A stretch of 64,000 bases of DNA from NCBI RefSeq assembly GCF_002101675.1, contig NZ_LQOY01000080.1, positions 1-64,000 of the forward strand, read 5' to 3'. The notes below the pieces were generated by a model, which saw only the letters and a program-made list of their open reading frames with translations, searched no databases and was not told the origin of the DNA. Below, in pieces: positions 54,631-62,834 of this stretch. How positions within the stretch are numbered: position 1 is the first letter of the stretch; each line of letters begins with the position of its first letter. The stretch comes from Mycobacterium gordonae (lineage in GTDB: Bacteria; Actinomycetota; Actinomycetes; Mycobacteriales; Mycobacteriaceae). Both the position numbers and the translations under genes were made by a program.

Positions 54631-55824
54631 ATGACTAAACTCGCCCAGACCCTCGGCCTGACCGAAGTCCAGACCGAGATCGTGGCAACGGTGCGCCAAT
54701 TCGTCGACAAGGAAGTCATTCCCAACGCCCAGGAACTCGAACACAGCGACACCTACCCACAGGCGATCGTCGACGGATTGCGCGACATGGGCCTGTTCGG
54801 CCTGATGATTCCGGAGGAATACGGCGGTCTGGGGGAGTCGCTGTTGACCTACGCGCTATGCGTGGAAGAACTAGCGCGCGGCTGGATGAGCGTATCGGGC
54901 GTGCTGAACACGCATTTCATCGTCGCCTACATGCTACGCCAGCACGGCACCGACGAACAGAAACAACGGTTCCTGCCACGCATGGCCACGGGCGAGACGC
55001 GCGGCGCCTTCTCGATGTCAGAACCGGAACTGGGTTCGGATGTGGCCGCGATCCGCACCCGGGCCACCCGCAACTCCGACGGCACGTACACCATCGACGG
55101 CCAGAAAATGTGGCTGACCAACGGCGGCAGCTCGACGCTGGTCGCCGTGCTGGTGCGCACCGACGAAGGCGCGGACAAGCCGCACCGCAACCTGACGGCC
55201 TTCCTGGTCGAGAAGCCAACGGGTTTCGGTGAAGTCGTCCCGGGCCTGATCATCCCCGGCAAGATCGACAAACTCGGGTACAAGGGCATCGACACCACCG
55301 AACTCATCTTCGACGGCTACGGCGCCGGTGCCGACGACATCCTCGGTGGCAAACCCGGGCAGGGCTTTTTCCAGATGATGGACGGCATCGAAGTCGGTCG
55401 GGTCAACGTGTCGGCCCGCGCCTGCGGAATCGCTCTGCGCGCGTTCGAGCTTGCGGTGCGCTACGCCCAGCAGCGACAGACATTCGGCAAGCCGATCGCC
55501 GACCACCAGGCCATCGCATTCCAGTTGGCCGAGATGGCCACCAAAGTCGAAGCGGCCCACCTGATGATGGTCAACGCCGCCCGGTTGAAGGACTCCGGGG
55601 AACGCAATGACGTGGCCGCGGGAATGGCCAAATACCTTGCCAGCGAGTTCTGTTCCGAGGTGACCCAGCAGAGCTTCCGTATTCACGGCGGCTACGGTTA
55701 CTCCAAGGAGTACGAAATCGAGCGGCTGATGCGCGACGCCCCCTTCCTGCTCATCGGGGAGGGGACCAGTGAGATCCAGAAGTCCATCATCAGCAAGCGC
55801 CTGCTCGACGAGTACCGGGTGTAA
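54631..55824 (+). CDS. Acyl-CoA dehydrogenase (FadE family), second copy
   Basis: Protein of 397 residues. Flavin and substrate motifs: FSMSEPELGSDVAAIRTRA, WLTNGGSSTLVAVLVRT, RIHGGYGYSKEYEIERLMRD and the catalytic glutamate in IGEGTSEIQKSIISKRLL. ATG 54631 follows GAGAGGAATCAGCGC. It starts 13 bp after the CoA transferase and is not a close duplicate of the fadE at 50106, so the two may act at different steps or chain types. Confidence 0.92.
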   Translation: MTKLAQTLGLTEVQTEIVATVRQFVDKEVIPNAQELEHSDTYPQAIVDGLRDMGLFGLMIPEEYGGLGESLLTYALCVEELARGWMSVSGVLNTHFIVAYMLRQHGTDEQKQRFLPRMATGETRGAFSMSEPELGSDVAAIRTRATRNSDGTYTIDGQKMWLTNGGSSTLVAVLVRTDEGADKPHRNLTAFLVEKPTGFGEVVPGLIIPGKIDKLGYKGIDTTELIFDGYGAGADDILGGKPGQGFFQMMDGIEVGRVNVSARACGIALRAFELAVRYAQQRQTFGKPIADHQAIAFQLAEMATKVEAAHLMMVNAARLKDSGERNDVAAGMAKYLASEFCSEVTQQSFRIHGGYGYSKEYEIERLMRDAPFLLIGEGTSEIQKSIISKRLLDEYRV

Positions 55825-55828
55825 GGCC

Positions 55829-56521
55829 ATGACAATTCCCGATTTCGGCGCGCGGCCCCAGCTGTCGGAGGACATCGCGGGTTTTGTCCGTAAGCGAATC
55901 TTCGAGGGGGCCTACGCCGCCGGTCAGTATGTGCGGCTGGATCAACTGGCCATGGAATTGGGTGTGAGCGTGACGCCGGTACGCGAGGCGCTGTTCGCGC
56001 TGCGCGCCGAAGGCCTTGTGGCCCAACAACCCCGGCGCGGTTTCGTGGTGCTGCCGTTGACCCAGCGCGACCTCGCCGACGTCGCCAACGTCCAGGCCCA
56101 CGTCGGCGGCGAGCTCGCGGCACGCGCGGCGCTGAACATCAGCGACGACCAGTTGCGCGAACTCCACCAGATTCAGACCCAACTCGAAGCCGCGTACGCC
56201 GCCGACGACGACGAGCGCACGGTGCGCCTGAACCATGAATTCCACCGGGCCGTCAACATCGCGGCGGACTCGGCGAAACTGGCTCAGCTGATGTCGCAGA
56301 TCACGCGTTACGCACCCGAATCGGTGTTCCCGACGATCGAGCACTGGCCCGACCAGGCCGTCCGCGACCATCGACGGGTGCTGGACGCGCTGGGCAGGCA
56401 CGACGGGGAGCAGGCCCGCGCAGCAATGTCGGAACATCTGGCCGCCAGCGCGGTCCCGCTGATCGACCACCTCATCGAACGGGGCGTGGTGGTTCCAGCC
56501 GCTCCGCCGGGTGCGACCTGA
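55829..56521 (+). CDS. GntR-family transcriptional regulator (FadR/FCD type)
   Basis: Protein of 230 residues. A winged helix-turn-helix at about residues 12-75 (LDQLAMELGVSVTPVREAL) precedes an all-helical FCD ligand domain with NHEFHRAVN and H-x3-D type residues (DHRRVLDAL, SEHLAA) that usually bind a metal and an acid ligand. It is 4 bp after fadE, so it is the last gene of the operon and probably its local regulator, sensing the pathway acid or its CoA ester. Confidence 0.9.
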   Translation: MTIPDFGARPQLSEDIAGFVRKRIFEGAYAAGQYVRLDQLAMELGVSVTPVREALFALRAEGLVAQQPRRGFVVLPLTQRDLADVANVQAHVGGELAARAALNISDDQLRELHQIQTQLEAAYAADDDERTVRLNHEFHRAVNIAADSAKLAQLMSQITRYAPESVFPTIEHWPDQAVRDHRRVLDALGRHDGEQARAAMSEHLAASAVPLIDHLIERGVVVPAAPPGAT

Positions 56522-56587
56522 CGGCCTTGTCCTGGTGTCAGCGGAGGACATACGCTGCCCCTACGGGTCACATGACAGGGGAATCGA

Positions 56588-56947
56588 ATGCGCGTATTGC
56601 GTGCCGCCGCGGTACTCATGGCCGGTGTGTCAGCTATCGCGTCGGCACCGCCGGCCGCCGCTGAGCCGCTGGACCCTATCCCGGGCAACGGTGTGTTCGT
56701 GGTGGGACCCGACATAGCGCCCGGCCTGTACCGCACTGCCGGGTCCGCATCGACGTTCGGGGTGTGGATCAATAACGTGCCGACGCAGGACTCGATGTGT
56801 GCTTGGTTCACCTACAGCACGCCCGACGCGAACAAGGAGCATGTGCTGCAGACGAATATCTCGGTCGGCCCGATGTTCGCCAACATCAACACCTCGGTCA
56901 AGGCCTTCGAGTCGCAGAACTGTCAGCCCTGGACACGGGTGCCCTGA
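56588..56947 (+). CDS. Small secreted protein with PGLYRTAG repeat-type domain
   Basis: Protein of 119 residues. The signal peptide (about residues 1-25) ends in PPAAAEP, predicted cleavage after AAA. The mature part has GNGVFVVGPDIAPGLYRTAG, a beta motif found in several secreted actinobacterial proteins, and two cysteines (MCAWF, QNCQPW) that could form a disulfide. The function is unknown. It stands alone between the gntR operon and the decayed region. Confidence 0.75.
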   Translation: MRVLRAAAVLMAGVSAIASAPPAAAEPLDPIPGNGVFVVGPDIAPGLYRTAGSASTFGVWINNVPTQDSMCAWFTYSTPDANKEHVLQTNISVGPMFANINTSVKAFESQNCQPWTRVP

Positions 56948-56959
56948 GCATGCAGCAGC

Positions 56960-57097
56960 TCACGGACGACCGATGTCGACCTTTCCGGCAGCGCCGCGCG
57001 GCACGTCGAGCGGCGCCTCCCACTGGTCATAGGTCGACAGATACGGTCGCTCGTAGATCACCTTGCCGTCTTCGGGGATGGCTCTGACGTCGGCGCC
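56960..57097 (-). pseudogene. Remnant: C-terminal 45 residues of an unidentified protein
   Basis: On the minus strand a coding-like stretch ends at TGA 56962-56960. It contains KVIYERPYLSTYDQWEAPLD and ends VDIGRP. There is no start codon, and the frame stops just where the enoyl-CoA hydratase remnant begins on the other strand. I do not recognise the family. It looks like the tail of a gene truncated by a deletion or recombination. Confidence 0.5.
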
Positions 57098-57920
57098 CGT
57101 GCATCAACAACCCAAAGCGCCGCAACACCTATGACCCGGCGATGCGCGACACCATCGCGCGGTGTCTGGACAGGATCGCCGAGGACGACGACCTCACCGT
57201 GGTGTTGTTGCGTGGTGCGGGCGGCACATTCAGCACGGGGGCGGACATGGACAACGCCTATGGCTGTACGGCCAGCGTGGGCCCGGTGACGACCCCGGCG
57301 GGCGCAAGAGGCCCAGCCAGCGGCGCCGGCTCACCGTGGACCGCAAGTCATTCGGCTTCTACCACAACCTGATGGGCTTCCCGAAGGTCACGGTGGGAGA
57401 GATCGCGGGCTTCGCGCTCGGCGGCGGATTCGAAATAGCGCTGATGACCGATATCTCGGTGATTGCGCACGACACCAAGATCGGCATGCCCGCGACACGC
57501 TTCCTCGGCCCCGCGCTGGGCAGCCTGCACATGTTCTTTCACCGGTTGGGCCCGGTGCTGGCCCGGCGTCTGCTGCTCACCGGCGACATCATCGATGCCG
57601 GTGACGTCGCACACTTCGGAATCTTCACCGAGACATGCGATTCCGGGTCGGTGACGGCCCGTGCGAGATATTGGCCGGAGAAGGCGGCCAAGATGCCGGC
57701 CGACGGTGTCGGCATCGCCAAGGAGGCCTTCCGGCTTGTCGAACAGAGCCAGGCCTACCAGGGCGAGGAAGTCGCGAGTTATCTGTTCCATGCCTTCGGC
57801 ACGAACCTCCAATTCGCACCGGGGAAGTTCAACTTCGTCAAGACGCGCGCGCAGCACGGCAGCAAGGAGGCGTTCCGGTTACGCGACCAACGCTTCCACG
57901 TTCCCGAACCCGAAGCCTAG
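57097..57920 (+). pseudogene. Frameshifted and 5'-truncated enoyl-CoA hydratase
   Basis: The crotonase fold begins at INNPKRRNTYDPAMRD (57103), lacking the first about 15-20 residues and a start codon. The first frame runs to GGTFSTGADMDNAYG (about 57263), after which homology continues in another frame with RGPGDDPGGRKRPSQRRRL, then VGEIAGFALGGGFEIALM and onward to the stop at 57920. A single-base indel near 57260 explains the shift. The oxyanion-hole and catalytic segments are otherwise recognisable, so decay appears recent. Confidence 0.85.
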
Positions 57921-57929
57921 CAACCAGTT

Positions 57930-58694
57930 TTATCGAACGGTCTTGCGTGCGGCGGCCTTGCGGGGCGCGGATTTGACCGCCTTCGACGAGGACTTACCCG
58001 CCTCGATCAACTGACCGGCGTGGTCGAGAATGCACTCGAGACCGTATTCGAAGTTCGTCTCGTCGGGAGCGGCAATACGGTGGCCCTTACCGCTGACCTG
58101 AGCGATCAGCGGCGTGGTCTGCGGGTCGACGGCCACCGCCTCCTCGATGGACCGCGTGCCGTCCTGCGATGACTGGTTCTTCTCGTGCAGTCGATGCAGC
58201 ACCACAGACCCGCGGACGTGCAGCGACATCGCGGAGTAGGTGTCGAACGCATCCTCGGGTGACAGCCCGGCCTCCACCAGGTTGGCGATGGCCTTCTCCA
58301 TCTCCTGAGCGCCGACGCGGGCCGCCTTGGGGCTCAGCGCCGCCCGAATCAGAATCAGGTCGCAGAGAATCGGGTTGCCCATGAACGTTTTGCGCATCAG
58401 GCGCGCGTGGTTGCGCAGCGTCTCGCGCCAGTCCTTGGCCTCGACGTACGGGGTGGCGAACACATACTTGCTCAGCGCGCGATCGGTCATCGCGTTGAGC
58501 AGATCGTCCTTCTTGCGGAAGTACCAGTAGATGCTGGTGACTCCGACGCCCAAGTGTTTGCCGAGCAGGGGCATGCTCAGATTGTCGATCGAAACCTGTT
58601 CTGCCAGTTCGAAAGCGCCACTGATGATGTCATCAGGATTGATGGACCCGCGTTCGCGCCGCTGCCGCTTCTCCGCAGTCGCCTGCTTTGCCAC
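57930..58694 (-). CDS. TetR-family transcriptional regulator
   Basis: Protein of 254 residues. The helix-turn-helix at about residues 20-68 includes LLGKHLGVGVTSIYWYFRKKDDLL. The C-terminal ligand domain is helical, and the tail (SSSKAVKSAPRKAAARKTVR) is Lys/Ala-rich, which may add DNA affinity. It is divergent from the DHDPS-like gene across a 199-bp region carrying the GATAGGTAT motif. It probably controls itself and neighbouring lipid-type genes. Confidence 0.9.
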   Translation of the reverse strand: MAKQATAEKRQRRERGSINPDDIISGAFELAEQVSIDNLSMPLLGKHLGVGVTSIYWYFRKKDDLLNAMTDRALSKYVFATPYVEAKDWRETLRNHARLMRKTFMGNPILCDLILIRAALSPKAARVGAQEMEKAIANLVEAGLSPEDAFDTYSAMSLHVRGSVVLHRLHEKNQSSQDGTRSIEEAVAVDPQTTPLIAQVSGKGHRIAAPDETNFEYGLECILDHAGQLIEAGKSSSKAVKSAPRKAAARKTVR

Positions 58695-58743
58695 TCCCGG
58701 GTACCTCCACTAATATCCACCCCGCGTGGGGGTTGTCTGTCTG

Positions 58744-58764
58744 CTACTGTAATACCTATCGTAG
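58744..58764. promoter_or_regulatory. Candidate TetR operator upstream of the TetR gene
   Basis: CTACTGTAATACCTATCGTAG has CTAC/GTAG ends. Its reverse complement, CTACGATAGGTATTACAGTAG, shares the core GATAGGTAT and flanking CTAC and GTA with 60999-61020. A second half, TTTTTGGTATAG, follows at about 58767. Confidence 0.55.
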
Positions 58765-58893
58765 GCTTTTTGGTATAGATCGCCGGGCAGGCGGACAGGG
58801 ACGTGCTGCAGCCATCGAATCAGCCACAGGCTAGGTCATGGAGTCGAGCGAGGCGAATGCCGCGCCAGGCAGCCCCTGCTGAAAGGGGCGGTC

Positions 58894-59898
58894 ATGGCGA
58901 CGGCCAGTGAGGCACGGGCATGGGCGCGCGGCGCTTTGCGCGGAATCGGTGACTCGCTGTACACACCTTTCTGCGGCGCCGATGGCGACGATATCGACTG
59001 GGAGGCCTACCGGACGCTGGTGCGCTACTGCGTCGGCGATCTCGGGCATCCGATGCTGTGGTGCACCAGCGGGCTCGCCGAGTTCTGGGCCTTGACACTC
59101 GACGAACGAAAGCGCTTGTTGGAGGTGGCGATTGACGAGGGTCGCCGGGCGAACCCCGACGTTGTCGTGCAGGCCTGCACAGCAGCCACGAGCGCCAAAG
59201 ACTGTCTGGAACTGACGCTGCACGCTCAGCAGGCGGGTGCCGACATCGCCTACATCCAGACCCCGATGATGGAGGCACATGGCGGCGAGGGCGTGCTGCG
59301 GTTCTTCTCCTACATCGCTGCGCGCACGGATATCGCACTGGGCATGTTCAATTCGCCGTCGTCGGGCTATGTACTGACGGCGGCCGAGAGTGCGCGCATC
59401 TACGACGAAATCCCGGCGGTGTGCGCCACCAAGGAGGGCGCGTTCCGTCCGGAGAGCAGTCGGCGGTTGCATGAACTGGCGCCGGGTCTGGTGCTGTGGG
59501 AATGCGATCGGACGGTGTACCGGGCCGGATGGTTGCGTGCGGGCATTGTGTGTCCGGCACAATTGGGCACCGCCGGCTATCTTCTCGAAACGCCGCAGCG
59601 CCGGTTGTTCTCCGAATACTGGGATCTGGTGATGGCGGACAAACTGCTCGAGGCGATGGATTTCGGTCGGGAGTCGGGCCTGGATCAGTTCGACCTGGAC
59701 ATCGGCTCTTGGTGGACGTGCTATCCGGGCCGCCCGGACTATTTCACCCATTGGGCTGGGGCGTTCAAGTACGCGGCGTCACTATTGGGACTGCCGATCG
59801 GGTCGTACCCACATTCACGCCCACCGCAGGCGGAGTTGCCCGCCGAGGCCAAATCTCAGATCGAGGCCGCATACCGTCGGCTGGGACTGATCGGTTAA
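58894..59898 (+). CDS. DHDPS/NAL-superfamily aldolase-like enzyme
   Basis: TIM-barrel protein of 334 residues. The Schiff-base lysine is in AVCATKEGAF (about residue 180). The family motif around the catalytic tyrosine is changed: GMFNSPSSG has Phe instead of Tyr, and the arginine that binds the pyruvate carboxylate in DHDPS is absent, so the substrate is unlikely to be that of lysine synthesis. ATG 58894 is preceded by AAAGGGG. It is divergent from the TetR gene and possibly controlled by it. Confidence 0.85.
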   Translation: MATASEARAWARGALRGIGDSLYTPFCGADGDDIDWEAYRTLVRYCVGDLGHPMLWCTSGLAEFWALTLDERKRLLEVAIDEGRRANPDVVVQACTAATSAKDCLELTLHAQQAGADIAYIQTPMMEAHGGEGVLRFFSYIAARTDIALGMFNSPSSGYVLTAAESARIYDEIPAVCATKEGAFRPESSRRLHELAPGLVLWECDRTVYRAGWLRAGIVCPAQLGTAGYLLETPQRRLFSEYWDLVMADKLLEAMDFGRESGLDQFDLDIGSWWTCYPGRPDYFTHWAGAFKYAASLLGLPIGSYPHSRPPQAELPAEAKSQIEAAYRRLGLIG

Positions 59899-59935
59899 CT
59901 TCGAACACCTTGCGTCGCAGGCCTTTACATGCAGG

Positions 59936-59959
59936 AGGCCCGGCCAGCTGACCGGGCCT
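59936..59959. terminator. Hairpin between convergent genes
   Basis: AGGCCCGG (59936-59943) pairs with CCGGGCCT (59952-59959) around an eight-base loop. It lies between the DHDPS-like gene and the convergent CsbD-like gene and can serve both directions. There is a TT at the end but no long T run. Confidence 0.6.
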
Positions 59960-59979
59960 TCCGTATTAGCCTCCGCTAC

Positions 59980-60216
59980 CTACTGGTTGGCTTCCTGGCG
60001 TGCCTCTTGAACCTTGGCCTCACCGCGGGCCGCCTCGGCCTGGGCCTCGTACTTCGCGGCGTCACGCTGAGCCTCGGCCTTGTCCTGCTGGGCCTTGCCC
60101 TCGTCGACGAGGTCGTTGCGGCCGGTCACCGTACCGATGACCTCCTTGGCCTTGCCCTTGACGTCCTCCACGACGCCCTTGACTGCCTCGGCCGGACCGC
60201 TGTTCTCGTTCGCCAT
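59980..60216 (-). CDS. CsbD-like general stress protein
   Basis: Hydrophilic protein of 78 residues. The CsbD core is EAVKGVVEDVKGKAKEVIG, then GRNDLVDEGKAQQDKAEAQ. The C-terminal half is Ala/Glu/Gln/Lys-rich and helical. These proteins are induced by general stress in many bacteria. ATG 60216 has AAAGGAGAG upstream. It sits beside other small stress-type genes (60270, 60668). Confidence 0.85.
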   Translation of the reverse strand: MANENSGPAEAVKGVVEDVKGKAKEVIGTVTGRNDLVDEGKAQQDKAEAQRDAAKYEAQAEAARGEAKVQEARQEANQ

Positions 60217-60269
60217 TGCGCTCTCCTTTTCGTTTGTTGACGCTGCTGGGACTTTTCCCAGTTGCAGGG

Positions 60270-60518
60270 TCAGCGCAAACTGGATGGCGATGTGTCGCTC
60301 GTCACGGCGTCCGCCGGCGGTGCGGAAGGGGGCGGGGCGGCGGCACCCGTCTGCGCGCCGGCGGTGAGGCGGCGGCGCGCCCACAGCGCCAAGCCAACCA
60401 CCGCAGCGATCAGGGACAGCCAGAACAGGAATTGGGTGATCATCCAGGCGAATTGGGCGCGTAGAGCCAATCCGCGCGCCTGTCCTACGCGATGAGCAAC
60501 TGCTTTGGTGGTGGTCAT
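60270..60518 (-). CDS. Small single-pass membrane protein
   Basis: Protein of 82 residues from ATG 60518 (GGAGG upstream). The amphipathic N-terminus VAHRVGQARGLALRAQF is followed by one membrane helix (QFLFWLSLIAAVVGLALWA) and an Ala/Pro-rich tail. I do not recognise the family. It is the upstream member of an apparent pair with the CsbD-like gene. Confidence 0.65.
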   Translation of the reverse strand: MTTTKAVAHRVGQARGLALRAQFAWMITQFLFWLSLIAAVVGLALWARRRLTAGAQTGAAAPPPSAPPADAVTSDTSPSSLR

Positions 60519-60667
60519 GGGTCCTCCGGTAGGCCGAGTGAGTTGGCGCGAGCTATCGGTAACCCGCCCAGTCGTGCTCCCAAACCCACGGATTACCACC
60601 CGGGAATGCCGGGCATACCCGAGCGGAGTCAGTAGCGGCGTCCGCGTCGCTGTCGAAAGGACTGGAA

Positions 60668-60940
60668 ATGCTTACTTTGGGTGTTATCGGCTGGATCGTC
60701 ATCGGAGGTCTGGCCGGGTGGATTGGCAGCAAGATCATGAAGACCGACGGGCAGATGGGCCTGGTGCTGAACGTCGTGGTCGGGATCGTAGGCGGGCTAC
60801 TGGGCGGCTTTTTGTTGCGGGGCTTCGGCGTCGACGTGGCCGGCGGTGGCCTGGTGTTCTCATTTCTCACCTGTCTGCTGGGGGCGGTCATCCTGCTGGC
60901 AATCGTCAAGCTCGTCACCGGGCGGCGAGTGTCCCGATAG
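60668..60940 (+). CDS. GlsB/YeaQ/YmgE-family membrane stress protein
   Basis: Transglycosylase-associated protein family member of 90 residues. It has three hydrophobic segments with Gly-rich packing motifs: GWIVIGGLAGWIGSKIM, VVGIVGGLLGGFLL and LTCLLGAVILLAIVKLV. GAAAGGA precedes ATG 60668. It is divergent from the small membrane protein gene. The role is in envelope or acid stress by family association only. Confidence 0.88.
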   Translation: MLTLGVIGWIVIGGLAGWIGSKIMKTDGQMGLVLNVVVGIVGGLLGGFLLRGFGVDVAGGGLVFSFLTCLLGAVILLAIVKLVTGRRVSR

Positions 60941-60998
60941 CACCGGAGCAGCCTGCTCACAGCGACGTCAGGGCGCCCGTCACCGCTCGTGGAATGAA

Positions 60999-61020
60999 CT
61001 ACCGATAGGTATACGGTATG
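60999..61020. promoter_or_regulatory. Candidate TetR operator upstream of the enoyl-CoA hydratase
   Basis: CTACCGATAGGTATACGGTATG carries TACCG/CGGTA inverted arms and the GATAGGTAT core shared with the TetR gene upstream region. It overlaps a likely -10 region just ahead of the hydratase gene, so binding there would repress. Confidence 0.55.
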
Positions 61021-61057
61021 GGTGAACAATCCGCCGGTATCCCACGAGGAGTCACTG

Positions 61058-61888
61058 ATGAGCGCAGCGGACGCCGACGACGCGGTGCTGTATGAAGTCA
61101 CCCCCAGCGGCGTCGCGATCGTCACGCTCAATCGCCCTGACCGGCTCAACGCCTGGGGACCCGACATGGCGGGCCCGTTCTATGCGGCGATAGACCGCGC
61201 CGAGCAGGACCCGGCGATCAAGGTCATCGTGATAACCGGCCGGGGTCGCGCGTTCTGTGCCGGCGCCCATCTGGGCGCACCGGGATCGGCGGGCCGCGTC
61301 GGCGAATCGCTGGAAAGCGCGGGCGGCAAGAGTGTGGCGGATCTGGTGGGGGAGCGGCCGCCGCATTTCGTGACCGAGTTGCGCAAGCCGGTGATTGCGG
61401 CCATCAATGGACCTTGTGTCGGAATCGGATTCACTCAGGCGTTGATGTGCGATGTTCGATTCGCCGCGGCCGGCGCCAAATTGGGCGCCGTCTTCGCCCG
61501 GCGCGGCTTGATCGCCGAGTTCGGCGTCTCCTGGATTCTGCCGCGACTGGTTGGTTGGGGCGTCGCACTCGATCTGCTGTTGAGCGGCCGCACTTTCCTG
61601 GCCGACGAGGCGGCCCGTCTGGGTCTCGTGAAGGAAGTTGTACCGCCGGAAGACCTCCTGGGGCGCGTCCTGGAATACGCCGAGGACATCGCCGGGTACT
61701 GTTCCCCGACGGCGATGGCGGTGATCAAGCGCCAGGCGTACGGTGACGCCACGCGCGACGTCGTCACCGCGACCGCGGACGCCGAAGCTCTGATGTGGGA
61801 GGCGCTGCCGCGCCCCGATGTGCTGGAGGGAATTGTCAGCTTCTTGCAGAAGCGGCCGCCCCAATTCCCTTCGCTCACTGACGCTTAG
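61058..61888 (+). CDS. Enoyl-CoA hydratase/isomerase family protein
   Basis: Crotonase-fold protein of 276 residues. Oxyanion-hole motifs are RAFCAGAHLG and INGPCVGIGFTQAL. The catalytic glutamate region appears as RRGLIAEFGVSW with one of the two usual acids (AE), so isomerase or another crotonase activity is possible. ATG 61058 with ACGAGGAG upstream is preferred to GTG 61022. Its last 14 bases overlap the convergent methyltransferase gene. It is probably under the TetR regulator through the motif at 60999. Confidence 0.9.
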   Translation: MSAADADDAVLYEVTPSGVAIVTLNRPDRLNAWGPDMAGPFYAAIDRAEQDPAIKVIVITGRGRAFCAGAHLGAPGSAGRVGESLESAGGKSVADLVGERPPHFVTELRKPVIAAINGPCVGIGFTQALMCDVRFAAAGAKLGAVFARRGLIAEFGVSWILPRLVGWGVALDLLLSGRTFLADEAARLGLVKEVVPPEDLLGRVLEYAEDIAGYCSPTAMAVIKRQAYGDATRDVVTATADAEALMWEALPRPDVLEGIVSFLQKRPPQFPSLTDA

Positions 61889-62522
61889 CGTCGGGCGTGC
61901 CGATCAGTAAATGGAATGGCGGGAATCCCTGATCGATTCGGCGGTGTTCGACGGTGAGTCCGGCGGCCCGCAGCGTGTCAATCACCTCGGCCACCGGGCG
62001 AATGCAGAAACCGTGTCTGGTGGGTGGCATCTTCGCCATCGCATCCGGATCGACGAGCCCGATGACGATTCGGCCCGAAGTGTTCACCACCCGAACGAGT
62101 TCGGCGCAGGCACGATCCAGTTCCGGGACGAAGTAGATGGTGTTGACGGTAATAACTCCACTCAATTGGCCATCGGCGAAGGGCAGTTGTGTCAACGACC
62201 CTTCGTGCAGCGTGAGCCGTCCGTCCGCGATGTCTCGGCGGTATCGGCGCGCGGCGGCCGCCAGCATCGTGTCGGATATCTCGACACCGTGTACCCGGCC
62301 CGACCGGCCGGCCCGTGCGAGCAGAAACTTCAGTCCCACGCCACCGCCGAAGCCGACGTCGGCGACTTCGTCTGTTTCCCGCGGCTCGAGCGCCTGCGCC
62401 GCTGCGTTCACGAAGCGCCGGTTGCCGCGATTGAGCGCCACGCCGACGAACCGGCCCCGCAGGCCGCTGGGGTGACCGAGTTGCTTGGCGATGCCTGCCA
62501 TAACGGCGTCGCGGACATTCAT
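61875..62522 (-). CDS. Class I SAM-dependent methyltransferase
   Basis: Protein of 215 residues. The SAM-binding motif I is VADVGFGGGVGLKFL (about residue 54), the acidic residue after strand 2 is in VHGVEISDTML, and motif III is near GSLTQLPFADGQ. It resembles UbiE/Erg6-type small-molecule methyltransferases. The substrate is unknown. It is divergent from the mmpS-mmpL locus across a 335-bp region. Confidence 0.87.
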   Translation of the reverse strand: MNVRDAVMAGIAKQLGHPSGLRGRFVGVALNRGNRRFVNAAAQALEPRETDEVADVGFGGGVGLKFLLARAGRSGRVHGVEISDTMLAAAARRYRRDIADGRLTLHEGSLTQLPFADGQLSGVITVNTIYFVPELDRACAELVRVVNTSGRIVIGLVDPDAMAKMPPTRHGFCIRPVAEVIDTLRAAGLTVEHRRIDQGFPPFHLLIGTPDAKRQ

Positions 62523-62676
62523 GCCAAGAGAATACCTCCATGCTTGGGCAGGTCAGAGACCGCTACCCGCGGAAAAGTGTGCCGCTGAATCATTTTGGTC
62601 CAGCACGGGCGGCGCCGGGCCGGTTGGGAGGCTCACCTCGATGGCTCGCGGCGCCGGCGGGAGTCGTAGATATGCC

Positions 62677-62692
62677 ATACCCGGTAGGGTAT
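62677..62692. promoter_or_regulatory. Perfect palindrome upstream of mmpS
   Basis: ATACCC (62677-62682), spacer GGTA, GGGTAT (62687-62692). The flanks GTAG and AGTAG echo the CTAC/GTAG ends of the operators at 58744 and 60999. Its position suggests a TetR-type operator for the mmpS-mmpL transcript. The rest of the 62523-62857 region holds the leader ORF and no other clear feature. Confidence 0.6.
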
Positions 62693-62738
62693 AGTAGCGG
62701 CGGAACTGAAAGACGCCGCGCCAGATGAGGAGGTTGAG

Positions 62739-62834
62739 ATGAGCATGGAGGTTTCCCTCCGAAAGACCGAAGTCCGTCAGAACGAAGGTCAAACGACCCT
62801 TCCGGCGCGCCCGCGCGGGCGCGAGACTCACTGA
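62739..62834 (+). CDS. 31-residue leader ORF before mmpS
   Basis: ATG 62739 follows GAGGAGG with good spacing (about 5 bases) and reads MSMEVSLRKTEVRQNEGQ and so on to TGA 62834, ending GRETH. The product is basic and hydrophilic. The ORF ends 23 bp before the mmpS start. A strong ribosome binding site on such a short frame suggests a regulatory upstream peptide or a small functional protein. I know of no family. Confidence 0.5.
   Translation: MSMEVSLRKTEVRQNEGQTTLPARPRGRETH

Noticed and set aside
57162..57920. 252-residue ORF as an intact enoyl-CoA hydratase
   Set aside because: Its first about 35 residues are out of frame relative to the crotonase fold; the true N-terminal half lies in another frame, so it is a pseudogene.
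62485..62694. 69-residue plus-strand ORF before mmpS
   Set aside because: Overlaps the methyltransferase start and the palindrome; no binding site or recognisable sequence.
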